From: Cryptomeria japonica
Lineage: Eukaryota; Streptophyta; Pinopsida; Cupressales; Cupressaceae
Reading direction: 5' to 3'
DNA: 64,000 bases
Assembly (NCBI RefSeq): GCF_030272615.1
Contig: NC_081408.1
Span: 63,050,614 to 63,114,613 of the forward strand
Positions 32,050 through 43,608 of this stretch are shown one piece after another. A model generated the notes under the pieces. It did no database searches, had not been told where the DNA came from, and saw only the letters and a program-made list of their open reading frames with translations. The position numbers and the translations under genes are program-made. Every line of letters begins with the position of its first letter. The first letter of the stretch is position 1.

Positions 32050-33504
32050 TGCAGGAGCACCTAACACAAAGGCATAAAAAGAGTCTATAAGAGGATAAAA
32101 ATCAATTCATAAGTACTCAATTACATTTTCATTTGTAATGTCATTTTGAGTCAATATGAATCAATATGTAAGGCTAAAAGAGCCCATTGTAATGAGTTGT
32201 CCAAGTTGTCCTAATAAGGTCTTGAATTAGTCATTTGGTAAAATTTGTATAAAATATCCTTGGAGGGGTAAAATTGTGATAAAATTACATTATTATTCCA
32301 TCCTAATATGTTTTGAAGGTTATTTTGAAGGTTTAAAGTCATTTGAGTCAAAAGTTGTAAAAGTTGTAAAATGCAACTTTTCAAAAGTTGTAAAAAGACC
32401 AAAATGGGAAGTTGTATGGTCATAAGAGGAAGTTGGGTAGTTGTAACTTCCATGTGAAGATAAAAAGGCTATAAAACCTCTATAATGGTTGTTCATAAGG
32501 GTATGTAAAAATTGGAGAAGGAATTGTAAAAATTGGTATCAGAGCTCAGCAAAAGGTCTGGGCTGAGCAAGTGATTGGTATTTTGGTTTGCTAATGGTTG
32601 TGGTTGCAAATGTATATCCACTAGTTGCAAGTAGGCAGACATGAAGGTTTGTCATGGGTCCATAGGAGATGGTCCAAGGGGCCTGAGAAGGAGGTTCAGT
32701 GGGTTGCCAAAAGACCTGGGGAGAGAAGCAAGGAAAGGACTCCTAGGTGAGGCGTAGTAGTTGGTGAGTTTGGTGCAGCATTGAGGGTGGACTTATGTTT
32801 GGAGCAACATCTTGAGGAGCAGCCAATATGAACTACATTGATGGGAGTTTTGATTGAAGTAGAAAACAAAACAAAACAAAAATGCAGCAAAGGCATCAAG
32901 AGAATCCAAAGAGGCAAAGATTAATGAAGACAAAGGTGAAGATCTCACTCAAAATTTTCTTGCAAGTTATTTTCATCCATGTTTCCAAGGGACTTGGAAA
33001 CTTTTCAAATTCAGGAGTATGGTGTAGGAACACCTAACACAAAGGCATAAAAAGAGTCTATAAGAGGATAAAAATCAATTCATAAGTATTCAATTAAATT
33101 TTCATTTGTAATGTCATTTTGAGTCAATGTGAATCAATATGTAATGCTAAAAGAGCCCATTGTAATGAGTTGTCCAAGTTGTCCTAATAAGGTCTTGAAT
33201 TAGTCATTTGGTAAAATTTGTATAAAATATCCTTGGAGGGGTAAAATGGTGATAAAATTATATTATTATTCCATCTCAATATGTTTTGAAGGTTATTTTG
33301 AAGGTTTAAAGTCATTTGAGTCAAAAGTTGTAAAAGTTGTAAAATGCAACTTTTCAAAAGTTGTAAAAAGACCAAAATGGGAAGTTGTATGGTCATAAGA
33401 GGAAGTTGGGTAGTTGTAAATTCCATGTGAAGATAAAAAGTCTGTAAAACCTCTATAGTGGTCGTTCATAAGGGTATGTAAAAATTGGAGAAGGAATTGG
33501 AAAG
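32050..33504 (+). mobile_element. Compact 1.45-kb non-autonomous LTR element (TRIM-like) in T
   Basis: Two direct repeats, about 483 bp (32050-32532) and 482 bp (33023-33504), both beginning TG[C/T]AGGA[G/A]CACC, flank about 490 bp. A perfect tRNA-iMet PBS, TGGTATCAGAGC, at 32534-32545 directly follows the first repeat. The flanks share CATTGG (32044-32049 and 33505-33510). No protein domain is encoded. It is larger than classical TRIMs but has the same layout. Orientation is plus, from the PBS position. Confidence 0.82.
32470..32476 (+). promoter_or_regulatory. TATA box in compact element LTR
   Basis: TATAAAA within GGCTATAAAACC. In the second LTR the site reads CTGTAAAACC. A likely U3 promoter. 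Confidence 0.5.
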
Positions 33505-33510
33505 CATTGG

Positions 33511-34736
33511 AAACATTTTGGTATCATATTTTCATTGTTTTCAATCTCTTGTTTTGTGATCTTGGAAGTTTTTCCTCTTGTTTCTAGGCCTGATACGACC
33601 ATGTACAACCTGGAAACAAGTGTATTTCCATAATGATAGTGTATTATATTGAATAATGTCTCCATTTCTTTTGGTTTGATCTTATTTCATTCAGTTTTGA
33701 GAAAGTTATGAATGTTTTGGTAAAAACCATTTGGAACTACCCAAAACCCTGATTCACAGCAACCAGTTTTGGAACCATCATCACAACTTTGGATTTAACC
33801 ATTAGATCTTTCTATAATTTGGAGGAAAGTTTTCTAACTAGCATGTCTAGAATCTGACTAGAGTGATTGTCTAGGTGATTTATAGTTTAAGAGTTATTAA
33901 TGACTGTTCATGACTGTAATTTCATGACCAGAATAGAGTAAATTTCACAGTTTGGACAAATTCTTGGTTTTCATTTGCAAGAAATGAATAGATGAAGGGT
34001 TTAAATGATTCAATTTTAATGCATGATATATGGAGAAGATTTGATAATGGTTATTTGATTGATATTTTCATGATGCTCTGCATCAAGCACACAAGTTATC
34101 TACCCTTGAAGGTGATTGGTTTAATGAACCTATCAATTCTATCCATCTCAAGAAATTCTATGCTTGAGATATAAAGTCCTGAAAAAATAAAGAACATATA
34201 AAGTCATGAAGAAAATCAATAAAAAACATATAAAGTCTTGAAGAAAATCAATAAAAAGCATATAAAATCCAAAAAAATGCAATAAATTTATATGGTGAAA
34301 ACCTGGTAAATAGGCACTATCTAAGAAGTAGGTTCCTCCATCTATGAGATTGCTTTGCGCACCTATCCACTCCATCCTATCGCATCTATCACTTCCATCA
34401 TATCCTAGCTTATCCATTCCATTTTTTGCATCCATTGCTTTGAAACATTTAGCAAGAAAATATGTAGCTTACCAACAGTTATCAATCTTTGTCAGACTTG
34501 TCATAGTCACTATCTTAGATTTTATCAGAATCAATCAATCTGCATTTGTATCCTACCATGGTTTGGATCTTGATCAATTCATACATCCATAATATATTTT
34601 TTTTCCACTGGGGGCAAAATCCAAATTCTTCTGCTAAGGTGATCTTTTGAATCTTGAAAAATCCAAAACATTCAAAAAATTTAGAAAAAACAAAAACACT
34701 TAGGGTTTTGAAATAGATAACGAGCAACAAAGCAAT
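33511..34736 (+). other. T internal region, no gene seen
   Basis: AT-rich with short open stretches only (33992-34174 plus, 34148-34435 minus, 34344-34592 plus). None shows a domain. It lies between the integrase and the extra antisense ORF. Confidence 0.55.
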
Positions 34737-35006
34737 GAAAATCAAGACATTTTATCAACAACCAGATCATGACACTCAAAAAACCAAAAAAATCAACCAA
34801 GCAAGTAATACGACATTATCAAAGATCATTCATCAAGATGATTATATCAATTAATGACCATAAGAACATGTGAAAATCAAGACATTTTATCAACAACTGA
34901 ATCATGACACTCAAAAAACCAAAAAAATCAACCAAGCAAGTAATACGAGATTATCAAAGATCATTCATCAAGATGATTATATCAGTTAATGACCATAAGA
35001 ACATGT
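34737..35006. repeat. Two 135-bp tandem repeats in T
   Basis: Unit 1 is 34737-34871 and unit 2 is 34872-35006, starting GAAAATCAAGACATTTTATC. They differ at only a few positions, so the duplication looks recent relative to the surrounding decay. Confidence 0.85.
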
Positions 35007-36200
35007 GAATGACATTCAAGATTCAGTGTTTATATCTTGATTTTATTGCTAATCATGTACTCTATGCAACTCAAGGATATCCATGACTAGAGAAGCTATG
35101 ATGGGGCATGATTATTTTCTTTGATTTTTGTCTATGGTTTATCTCTTACTATGGTATGAACTTGTCTCAGGATATAATCAGTAAAATATCAAGGAGGGTG
35201 TTCCAAATCATGCATGAAAGGGGATAATCCTTGTCTATTATGCAAGCAATACTCAGATCAAATTGATCCACTATATCAAGTTGCTTGTATTAACTTGCTA
35301 TATCAAAATCCACGTAAGGAATACTTAGGTCATCTTGAATCATTATGTCAAGTTTCTTGTATATTCTTACAACATTTTAAAGCTCAATGATGAAATCAAG
35401 CATTGTTACAAGATCACATACGAAGAATGGCAGTACAATTTTTAGTTAGCTCATTATTTGGTTGCATTATAAACATTCATTTATCAGTTGCATTATAAGA
35501 ATATCATTTCATTAATAGATCAACTATCATAAATAAAGATTGAGTATACTTGGACAAACAAAAACAATTTGCATTTAATCATTATAGGTGCAATTATTTT
35601 AGAACCATTTTTCATTACCCATTTCATTTAGTTGTATATAAATCATTTGCATTAGTTTGCATTCAATTAAGTGCAATTCATTCATCATGTAGTGTATCAT
35701 CATTATTATTTGCATTATCATTCCATTAATGATCATTTAGTTGCATCTTTGCACTTAGATTCATAATCATTATAAACATTGCATATAAAAATACAAAAAC
35801 ACTTAATATAGATCATTTGTATTTACATCATCATCATAAAAAACAAATCAATCATTCATTTGCATTTCCATATAGTCATTTACATATCATTTAAGTGAGT
35901 AATCATTTTCATTTGCATCCAATATCATCAAAATAAAAAATAAAAACAAAAACATATAATCATTGCATCCATGTCATCATCACATATAATAACATGCACA
36001 AAGAAACATCATCCATATAATCACTGCATCCATAAAATCAAAGCATATAGATCATCATCAAAATAAGAACAAGCATATAAAGAGCATCATCATATAGAAT
36101 CCATGTCTACATATAGATCATCATAAAACATTAAAAGTCCAAGTATACAATGATATCAAATAAACAATACAAATGCCTCATCAAATACAAATCAAGTCAT
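35007..36200 (+). other. T AT-rich spacer
   Basis: About 1.2 kb, dominated by CATTT/ATCAT-type simple sequence, with no ORF and no domain. Confidence 0.6.
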
Positions 36201-38350
36201 GGTTGTCTTGTACCACTACCACCTAACTTTGTCCATCTCTATGGCTATGGGCAAGAAGATCCTCCAAATGTTTATCTCCCATGAGCACCACTCCTCTGAG
36301 GAGGTCCCATGACCCCACCACTACTAGTATCCATCAACATGGTGGTATGATAACTACCTACTCTCTAGCTCTCTTTAACTGCCTCCTCATATCATTGTTG
36401 CTAGTGGGAAGTCTCCTTCCTAGCCTGAACTAATGCTCTAATGGTGTCACCCGAGAGAGTACCTGATCCAACCTACTGAATATGATCAAGAAGGCCCTGA
36501 GTATCTTGATGTCTCCTAACAGCTCTATCCCATTCAGTCATAAGAGTCTGCACCTGTGCTCAGAGCTGATCAATCTCTGCTCTTAGATTGTTAATGGTAT
36601 CCTTCCTTGGCAAATCATGCTCTGATGCATCCTGCTCTGGCATATCATGTACTAGTGCATCCTACTCTGGTAAATCCTATTGTGGTGCATGAACCCCAAT
36701 CCCCTCACCACCAACCTGTCTAACTACTGGAATCTTGGTCTGAGTAACTCTTTGAACCCGTCATCTAACTAGGGGAACATGATCCTCAGGATCCTCATCA
36801 TCTCCACCATGCACTACAATAACCCTAGGATCTGGTTGAATCTATCCAAAATCAATGCCTCTCCTGCAACCCCCATCTAGTCTAGTCTCCTTGCCTCCTC
36901 TTGTCAATGGAAAACCTCTTGGTGATCTCATGCCTGCCTTGCCATGCTCCCTCCCAATCCATCCAACAACTCTCCCACCCATAGGGCATACTCTCTTAAT
37001 CCTACCAGCCGGTCCAAATGGTCCTCCACGGACTATCAATCGACCTCCCCTCCATCCAGGTCTCCTCCCACCACCACCTCCATCCCCACCCTAATCTCCA
37101 CCTCCCCCAGCCTCATGAGCAGCTCTCAGCTCTCATCTCCATCTACGTCTCCTAGAAACTAGATCATTTGAGTCATCATCATCATCATCATCTCCTGAGC
37201 TACGAGGAGGATTTGTTGGATCAGTAATGTGAGGAAATGGATGAGCTAATATGTACTATGCATAATCTGCAGTAACCCCAGGATCAAGAATGTGTAATCT
37301 CATATCATAAGCCACTCTTGAAGTAGCAACAAACTCTACATGAGAAATCTCAAATGACAAGGAAGGTCCCCAATCTCATCTATCTCTGTATCATCGAGCA
37401 TATATCATCACACTAGTAGGCATAAGCTGGATGATACCAAACTATCTCAATATGTGACCAATCAACTATTGCTCAACAATCTAAGGAGTCCGACCAATGA
37501 GATATCTACTCTACATGATAAATGGTAATGTCTGTGCATCATCCATCCATGGCTCATGATCAAGATACGGTCTCCAAGTAATGCTATCTAATGAATCCAG
37601 CACCCAATGCTAATACTCCATCTTACCCAACTTATGCTGAATAAGGATACTTGTATAGAAATACACATATGGATGCCTCTTTCCATGAACTCTATGATAG
37701 ATAGGGTGCGTAATAGCAATGTGCTCTTAGCACTAGATCTACAATAAAGTGGATCTTGTAGATAAACTCACACTCTCATCATACACTACCTGATGAAGAT
37801 CATGATATAAATGTACCAGCATGCAAACACCCCAGTCATATCAAGTACGATGTTGCATCATACTAAGGAGAATCTCACCCCATCCAACTGAAAAACCTCA
37901 TGATCTCCTATCAGGACATATAAATCCTCCAATCAGACCAGCAAGAATAATAGGAAGAGCCTCGTAATACATCACCATGTCTACCCATTGGATCTCTCCT
38001 CTACCGATGCTCTCATCAGAAAACATGTCTTTGCAAGCCTCTATCCCAACCCAATCCTAAAAATTATACTACACTAGCTCACCAGTTACTAGGACATGCA
38101 AAATCTTGTAGACATCCTCAAGAGTCACACTAATCTCACCTGTCAGCAGGTGGAAAGTGTTATGCTCGCTGTGCCATCCCTCAGGAAACACCGTCAATAA
38201 TCCTCTATTATGCGTAATATTAGGCATATACAACAAATGACGTAAACCACAGGCATCTATATGTCTAATCTCAGCCTATGTCAACTCTGAAACTAAATGA
38301 TGCACTGGCGGTAATTTCTCCCAACATTGGAGAACATCAAGTTTCTCCTA
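36200..38350 (-). pseudogene. Antisense plant-mobile-domain (PMD-like) ORF of T, decayed
   Basis: On the minus strand, from about 38340, one frame reads LQCWEKLPPVHHLVSELT, a TAG, AEIRHIDACGLRHLLYMPNI, then LLTVFPEGWHSEHNTFHLLT and GEISVTLEDVYKILHVLVTG before another TAG. W..E..TFHLP.GE.T.TLEDV is the hallmark of the plant mobile domain (aminotransferase-like PMD, as in MAIN/MAIL1). Downstream the frame decays into an Arg/Gly-rich C-terminal region (36842-37190) that includes an acidic run from a CAT repeat (37173-37191). Antisense extra ORFs in this position are known in Tat elements; PMD genes are also known in transposons. The plus-strand open stretches at 36855-37162 are shadows. Confidence 0.75.
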
Positions 38351-38369
38351 TTTGTCAAGAGAAATCAAT

Positions 38370-38470
38370 CAATCATCAAATCATCTATCTATCTATCAAA
38401 TCAAACTAAAGCAAACTATGCTACTTAATCATCATCTATCTATCTATCAAATCAAATTGAAGCAACTTAC
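38370..38470. repeat. ATCT simple-repeat blocks in T
   Basis: Two short (ATCT)n runs, each followed by ATCAAATCAAA, at 38384-38404 and 38432-38454. Low-complexity sequence next to the motif array. Confidence 0.6.
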
Positions 38471-38769
38471 ACTATCAAAACATTTTAAAACCTATCAATC
38501 ATTGTTTTCTATCAATCATTGAGTTCACTCAAAACTCTGCTAAGCTCTTACATCAAAAACTAAATCGGTTTCTTAGAGCTACTCTATCAATCACACTAAC
38601 CAATGCAATCAAATCTATCAATCAAGTTAAACAAAGAAATCCTATCAATCAATCCAACAATCCAAGTTATCTATCGATCTATCAATAACGCAATCACTCA
38701 ATCAAGAACCTATTTCATCATCAATTCGTATTAAACGTATTAAATCTAATCATAAAAGTGACTTTTAAC

Positions 38770-39060
38770 CTTTGCACTTATCGCTATCCTATTGAACATT
38801 TGCACTAAATCTAAATGCATTTGTGCTAAACCAGAGCATATGCGCTATCTTTTCAAACAAATGCGCTAAGTCTATAAGCATATGCGCTAACCCATGCAAA
38901 AGTGCTACTTTTTTAGTAAAAGGGCTAACAAATGATGCATTTGCACTATCCTATGCATAAGCGCTATCAACTTTAACATAGGCGCTAACAAAATAGACAT
39001 TTGTGCTAAACCTAATTGCATATGCGCTAAAACAAATTGCAAAAGTGTAAACCTAACACC
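38770..39060 (+). repeat. T 3' array of CATATGCGCTAACC-like motifs
   Basis: About thirteen degenerate copies, such as CATTTGTGCTAAACC (38818), CATATGCGCTAAC (38879), CATTTGCACTATCC (38938) and CATATGCGCTAAA (39018). The consensus is the reverse complement of the leader motif at 22535-22800. Confidence 0.8.
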
Positions 39061-39522
39061 GAAAAAATTCAAATTTTTTTTTGAAAATTCAAAAACGTGC
39101 AAAAACATTAAAATTTAAACAAAAATTTGAAAACAAAGCTCGGGATAAGATACCTACCAGATATCCATGCTTGATAGGTCACTAATAACGTCGAACATCC
39201 TCAAATGACCATTTCGCCACCTCAACAATCTCCACAAATTGACAAGGATAACAATGAAATTAAAATTACCCTTGGTTAATTTTATATTTACTATTTGAAG
39301 AGTAATTAATTTCAAATGGGGCAATTTAATTTGTTTTTTCCAAATGAATTTATTTGACTAAATTTTTATCAATTATCATGAGATCAATCATTCAAACCAG
39401 AATTTTTGACAATTTCATGATCAATCTCCTAAGGGTGCACACAATTAGGATTTTTATCTCTATTAGGTGCACTATCGAGACTTGATTTAATCTTTGAAAC
39501 AATGTTGTCTTGACATTATTTC

Positions 39523-39536
39523 AAAGAGGGGCAAAA
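39523..39536 (+). other. T polypurine tract
   Basis: AAAGAGGGGCAAAA directly precedes the 3' LTR start TGTATACAC. Confidence 0.85.
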
Positions 39537-40623
39537 TGTATACACATAAAATTGGCTATGGGCAATTAAACAAATATTTTATATTTATTTAATAATTATT
39601 CTTCTATTAAATAGTTAATTTGAAAAGATTAATTTATTTAATTCATTTTTCGTATCTTTCTATTAATTAATATTTTTTTAATTAATTCATTTATCCTATT
39701 TCTCTAGTTAATTAAATATCTAATATTTAATGGTTATTCTCCTATCCTATAGTCTCAAATATTAAATTATTTCTTAAATTATTTAATATTTCTTTTCCAA
39801 CTCACCTTCCATCTCCACTTCATCTTCCCCTTTCCAACTCATCAAACATGTGGCTAAGGAAATTAATATTTCTTAAATATTAATTCATCATTTATCTTCA
39901 ACTACCAAACTTAATGAATATTGTGTACGTACAAATATTTCATAACCATTCCTATATTCTCTCCAACACCCTCTACATCTTAGGAAGGACTTGAGTCCAC
40001 TTGTCCTATCATGCCTAAATTTCCTCCAACCATCCCTAGATTCTCTCAGTCAGCAACCCAGTCAAGGTGAGATGACTGACACTTGTCTTCTCCTTCCCTC
40101 TTTCTCTCAACCTTCACCCTTGCTCATAGCCATTCAAATCTATAGATCTGATCATGACCATTGATTTAAGCCACATCATCTAATCCTCTCAAAGTCTATA
40201 AAATCAAGAGCTTCAGTTGAGAGAGAGTTAGTCTTCAAATTGATCACATGCATCCATGAGTATTTGAAGCAAATAGCAAATAGCAAATAATAATTATCAT
40301 TTAGCATAATAATTTTAGCATAATCATGTAGTATTGCATATCATAGTATTAGTTAACTACAAGTTATCCGTCCATTCTTCATATGCCATCTTGGAAGCCA
40401 TCAGTGCATTATCTGAGAGCACACCATCTACAGCCAGGAATAGTGGAGTTAGGACATAATGAGATATAAACCATGAAGGTAAAAATAATGTTTTATTTTT
40501 ATATGTATACTACATGTAGTTTTATTGGTTGAATTTGGATTTCCTGTGTGCATTTCCATTTTGTATTATGTGAAACAAACTTATTGCAGGTAACATTCTA
40601 AGGGTGAAATTCAAGTTGACACA
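39537..40623 (+). repeat. T 3' LTR
   Basis: A 1087-bp LTR ending GACACA and followed by the TSD GTTCC (40624-40628). It lacks the AT-rich triplication and the copia fragment present in the 5' copy. TATA box at 40197-40203. Confidence 0.93.
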
Positions 40624-40726
40624 GTTCCATCAAGTTTAGGACTGTCCTTCCTAAAATAGTTAGTAGACATTGGATCTTCTTGAGCTTTAAATTTCTGCAA
40701 AAAGAGGACTACACTCGGATACCAAT
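40624..40726 (-). pseudogene. A1 gag start, leader and PBS
   Basis: The gag ATG at 40670 (minus) opens MSTNYFRKDSPKLDG, cut by T after about 14 codons. The leader and the PBS-like TGGTATCCGAG (40714-40724) lie between it and the LTR. Confidence 0.85.
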
Positions 40727-41779
40727 TGTTAGGTTTCGGAGACAACTAAGAGGGGGGGGGTGAATCAGTTGTCTAATAAATTCAAACCAAAAACAACTTA
40801 ACCAACCTTAATACTTAATACCAGTAAACCAAACTTTATGTCGGTAGACAGTTTATCAGTTAATTATAGTACCGATAAAGATTAATGCATGAAATAGAAA
40901 GACAATAACATCCACAACACATAACACTAATATTTGTATGTGGAAACCCTGCAAGGGGAAAAATTACAGTGGGAAACCTTACCCACAATCAAATGATACT
41001 ACTACAGATAGTATGGGTATACAAATGGGGTCTGCACATTCAAAAAGGCCAAGGGCCTAGAGATCACTACTCAAACACAAATAGGAGTCACACTGACTAC
41101 AATTGGATGGTTAAATCCAATAATGATGTACTTCTCAAAATAGCATCTTCATATGCTGGATTCAGTACCAGTTCAGTTCTGATATGCCTTCAAAAACTTG
41201 CTTCACCTTCAAATGATATGTGCATCTATAACTTTGCTTATTCTCGCATATACCAAATTATAATCCTTCTCACATTCGTATTTTGATCTTACAAATAAGA
41301 TCTTACATATATACTGTAACCTAAGACCAATTTTAGTAGGTCGGCTCTAAAATATATTACAACAAAACAATTACAAGTAAATCAATAACCGATGCAATAT
41401 CCAATACAACATGTCATCTTAATGCAATTACAACAATAATAAATCATCTCCAAAGTGTGACGTGCTGATCTGGAATAGATAAGCCTATCGGTGCATAACC
41501 TAGACATATTTGCCGGTAACAACAAATATGGAAATACGAATATACCAATGAGCAATTCTCCAAGACTAAGTGTTCAAATAATGTCTTCAACATAACTAGA
41601 TGTTTTCCATGTCATTCCAAGTGCCAGTGAACAATATATCCTACCGGTGTACTAGATACCGATGACTGTGCATAAGTCACTTGCTTGCCAGTGAACATTG
41701 TCAATTCTCCAAAGTGCCAGAGTTGATAAGTATTGGTATGTGTTGACATCAATGACAAAACCATACCAAAATACCAACA
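40727..41779 (-). repeat. A1 5' LTR
   Basis: 1053 bp, TGTTAGG...ACCAACA in plus orientation. It contains the LTR-terminal hairpin at 40740-40773, where the distal stem has a G-U pair. TSD AAATG at 41780-41784. Confidence 0.95.
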
Positions 41780-41784
41780 AAATG

Positions 41785-42759
41785 TTCTTTAAAAACTACA
41801 TTAAATGCTCAGCAGTTAAGTGAAAACTTAACACATCTTCTAGTAAAGAAGAAATGTATCTTCTCACCATCAACCAAGGATAGAATGCATGATTTTTAAA
41901 TTGCTACAATAACCCCTAAGGATTATTCCTTAATTGGATGAATAATCTCCTACTGATGGAGGGTTACTCTGTTCTACCAGTGCAGAGATAGATTCATCAA
42001 CTTTTTTATCACTCTTCTTAATCCATTGTTTTGAAAATTCTTGCTTTACTTCATCTACCTTTTCTTTGCCCTTTAAACTAGATCCCTTATTGTTTGCTGA
42101 TATAGTCTTGCTTCTACATGATTTTGCAATATGTCCAATCTTGTTACATGCATAACAAGTTACATTATTCCTTTGAATAGCCTTTCCATATCCTTGATCA
42201 GTTTGTGATCTCCATTGATTAGATAAATACCCAAATCTACCGCAAACATAGCATTTCACATTCATTCTACAATTTTCTGAATTATGACCAACTTTGTTGC
42301 ATTTGGAACATTGACTGGTGGGTGAGTCTGTATTTTGATTATTTCTAAATCTACACTGATTTGTTCTATGACCATATTTATTGCAATTGAAACATATCCC
42401 ATTGAATTTATAAGCATTAGGCTGGCTTACCAGTTTGTTATGATCTTGATTATTTGTAGTACCAGAACTTTCTCCATGTTCAAATCCAAGTCCATTTGTA
42501 TCTCCATTAGGTTTTTGTCTTTTCAGCATGTCATCAAGCCTTTCTGAACTATTCTTGAGTTTATCTTTGTGTTCATTTGTAGTAACGAACTCATTTTCTA
42601 GAATCCCAACTTGTCTTGTAAGCTCCTTATCATGTTACATGTGAATTTGATCTGACTTTAGCATATCATTTTCATGACCAAGTCTCAGATTTTCATTTCC
42701 TGCATGATTAAGTCTCCTAGTTAAGTCTTCTTCATTCTTCTTCCTATCTTCAATATCCT
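41785..42759 (-). pseudogene. B3 gag with four zinc knuckles
   Basis: The 199-codon frame 41930-42529 has four CCHC-type knuckles: CFNCNKYGHRTNQC, CSKCNKVGHNSENC, CYVCGRFGYLSNQW (last Cys is Trp and His is Tyr) and CYACNKIGHIAKSC. Upstream (42635-42759) is a charged coiled-coil segment. B2, inserted at 42765, interrupts the coiled coil; the rest is at 56173-56470. The Gag would coat the RNA. No protease, RT or integrase follows. Confidence 0.85.
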
Positions 42760-42764
42760 TACAT
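42760..42764. repeat. Target site duplication TACAT of B2, left copy
   Basis: Perfect match to 56168-56172. Joining the flanks restores a B-family gag coiled-coil reading. Confidence 0.93.
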
Positions 42765-43553
42765 TGTTGGCATTCTACACTCTTATGAGAATAATTGATG
42801 TTGTCATTGATGGCAACCAACTGGTGACCAACCAACAACCATCTGGCAACCAATTGATAGATACCAACACCAACAATAGATTTCTACATACACTGGCAGA
42901 CATCGACATTGGCAGGCACTTCATCGGCATCGACAACAATGCATATCGACACTCTGGTCGACATGGAATAAACTTTTGCTTATTGTGTTTTAATATAAAT
43001 ATCTTTTGTAAGCCAACATGGTACATTTTAATAGACTAATATATGTATGAGATCTTATAGGTCATTTTATGTAAGTAGATAGACTAGAAGTATAAAGTAA
43101 TTTTGTATAAGGTTATATAGTTGACAACAAAGGTCTTGGTTATTGACTGATCTTAAATTGACACTGAACCTAGCATGAGAGATGTTGTTTTGAGCAATAC
43201 ATTGTATTCAATTTGATAATCCATTTTTAGTCAGTATGACTCTTTATTGAGTAGTCAACTCTAAGCTGTTGGCCTCCTTGCATGTGCAGGCCCCTCATTA
43301 TAAGTAGTATTTATTCATTGGCCACTGAGTAAATATTGTAGGTTACAAATCCCACCGAGGTTTTTCCCACATCGGGTTTTCTTATTAAATATCTTGTGTT
43401 ATGGTGTATTTCTATGTTGTCTCTATTATTTTTGTTTATTGCATTAATTCTTATTTACCGGCACAATATTTTGGGATGCAAAGTTATTAATAAGTTTAAA
43501 TATTTTGCTAACCGGTTAGACAATGATTCACCCCACTCTCATTGAATCTAACA
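42765..43553 (+). repeat. B2 5' LTR
   Basis: TGTTGGCATT...GAATCTAACA. The LTR-terminal hairpin lies at 43518-43549 (CAATG/CATTG stem around the loop ATTCACCCCACTCT). Antisense open stretch 42775-43026 is not supported. Confidence 0.93.
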
Positions 43554-43608
43554 ATTCGTATCAGAGCCTGGTCCTCTATTTTCAAAATCCTAACAACTTG
43601 AGGAAGAT

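Larger units (their letters stand above)
19934..40623 (+). mobile_element. T: giant Tat/Ogre-type Ty3/gypsy retrotransposon
   Basis: The LTRs begin TGTATA and end GACACA: 5' LTR 19934-22407 (interrupted by a copia fragment) and 3' LTR 39537-40623. A perfect GTTCC TSD (19929-19933 and 40624-40628) falls in A1 gag. The internal region (22408-39536, 17.1 kb) has a PBS-like start, a motif-array leader, gag, retropepsin, G-patch, RT, Ty3-type RNase H, a second archaeal-like RNase H, integrase, a compact LTR insertion, tandem repeats, an antisense plant-mobile-domain ORF, a second motif array and a PPT. Dual RNase H, the G-patch and the extra antisense ORF are Tat-lineage traits. Many stops and a Lys at the integrase Glu position show it is dead. 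Confidence 0.93.
14394..41779 (-). mobile_element. A1: Ty1/copia retrotransposon, interrupted by T
   Basis: Its LTRs are 14394-15444 (3') and 40727-41779 (5'), flanked by a perfect AAATG TSD. Removing T (19934-40623 plus one TSD copy) leaves a copia element of about 6.7 kb with gag, protease, integrase, RT and RNase H in the copia order on the minus strand. The PBS-like site (40714-40724) reads TGGTATCCGAG, with two mismatches to the tRNA-iMet site. A PPT lies at 15447-15456. RT wording (FVDDIIFGG, IGEIKFFLGLQIS) suggests the Tork/SIRE side of copia, which I cannot settle. It is the same family as A4 and as the fragment at 21052-22345. All ORFs are broken. Confidence 0.93.

Noticed and set aside
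36855-37162. Pro/Ser-rich plus-strand open frames
   Set aside because: Shadows of the Gly/Arg-rich end of the antisense PMD-like ORF.
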